DNA from: Lunularia cruciata
Taxonomy: Eukaryota; Streptophyta; Marchantiopsida; Lunulariales; Lunulariaceae
NCBI GenBank assembly: GCA_948567375.1
Contig: OX419759.1
Span: 19,684,744 to 19,748,743 of the forward strand
Reading direction: 5' to 3'
DNA: 64,000 nucleotides
Position numbers and translations under genes: made by a program. This document shows positions 63,931 through 64,000 of this stretch, one piece after another. The notes beneath the pieces were generated by a model. That model ran no database searches and was not told the origin of the DNA. It saw only the letters and a list, made by a program, of their open reading frames with translations. Numbering within the stretch: position 1 is the stretch's first letter; every line of letters begins with the position of its first letter.

Positions 63931-64000
63931 CAATTCCAATTTTTTATTTTTTTTATATAGTGTATATTAGTTTACAAAAGTTTTCGGACCAATAAAAAGT

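Larger units (their letters stand above)
62051..64000 (+). mobile_element. pogo/Tigger-type DNA transposon, right end beyond window
   Basis: A TA dinucleotide (62051-62052) followed by CAGTAGAACCTGTC is the usual left end and target of pogo-like elements. A transposase coding strand follows. The right end would lie just beyond 64000: GTATATTAGTTTACAAAAG at 63960-63980 already resembles the internal left-end segment GTATTAGTTTATAGAGG. Confidence 0.8.

Overview
The window reads as repeat-dominated, non-genic nuclear DNA of a land plant. It is AT-rich and made of nested, decayed Ty3/gypsy LTR retrotransposons. It also holds a non-LTR retrotransposon of the restriction-like-endonuclease group, a pogo/Tigger-type DNA transposon with a likely spliceosomal intron, a small MITE-like element and several minisatellites. 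I see no intact host gene, no tRNA or rRNA gene and no prokaryotic feature. The mix of element types (a gypsy lineage carrying a cytosine methyltransferase and a PHD finger, an RLE-type LINE, a plant pogo) makes me lean to a seed-free plant such as a lycophyte, fern or bryophyte. That lean is an inference and is weak.

Layout. 1-5026: an almost complete but dead Ty3/gypsy chromovirus on the + strand; its 5' LTR is cut by the window start. 5819-9330: an LTR-like repeat plus a decayed coiled-coil, gag-like reading strand on the minus strand; a second copy of the LTR-like part and its edge lies at 41075-42500. 10200-12300: tandem duplications and decayed coiled-coil sequence. 12365-20300: a minus-strand Ty3/gypsy element, the most unusual object here. 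Read in its own direction it has an aspartic protease, a C5-cytosine DNA methyltransferase region, RT, RNase H, integrase and a C-terminal PHD finger. A 2.1-kb purine-rich insertion splits its integrase, and the RT palm is deleted. 20643-24285: two 1.6-1.9-kb arms in inverted orientation around a 129-bp spacer. 24299-31305 (copy A) and about 32600-40079 (copy B): two related gypsy elements on the + strand. A lies inside an older element whose empty-site counterpart can be read at 20620-20640. 42500-49100: purine-rich DNA with minisatellites of about 105, 47 and 115 bp. 50900-53300: decayed minus-strand coding sequence. 53690-55077: a truncated, heavily decayed relative of A and B.

56300-58450 holds a cluster of perfect hairpins and palindromes and a 147-bp MITE-like element. 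58525-61770 holds an RLE-type LINE whose single reading frame is broken only by TAG and TGA stops. A tail with a stem-loop motif occurs four times in and around it. 62051-64000 is a pogo-type transposon that runs off the window.

The genes do not form a cellular pathway; each polyprotein served only its own element's replication. What links the elements is the mode of decay. Most frame losses are stops that can be explained by C-to-T or G-to-A changes, as expected for long-methylated DNA, and one element itself encoded a cytosine methyltransferase. The most notable content is the retroelement carrying both a methyltransferase and a PHD finger, followed by the LINE tail array and the extra conserved 5' reading frames of gypsy A and B.
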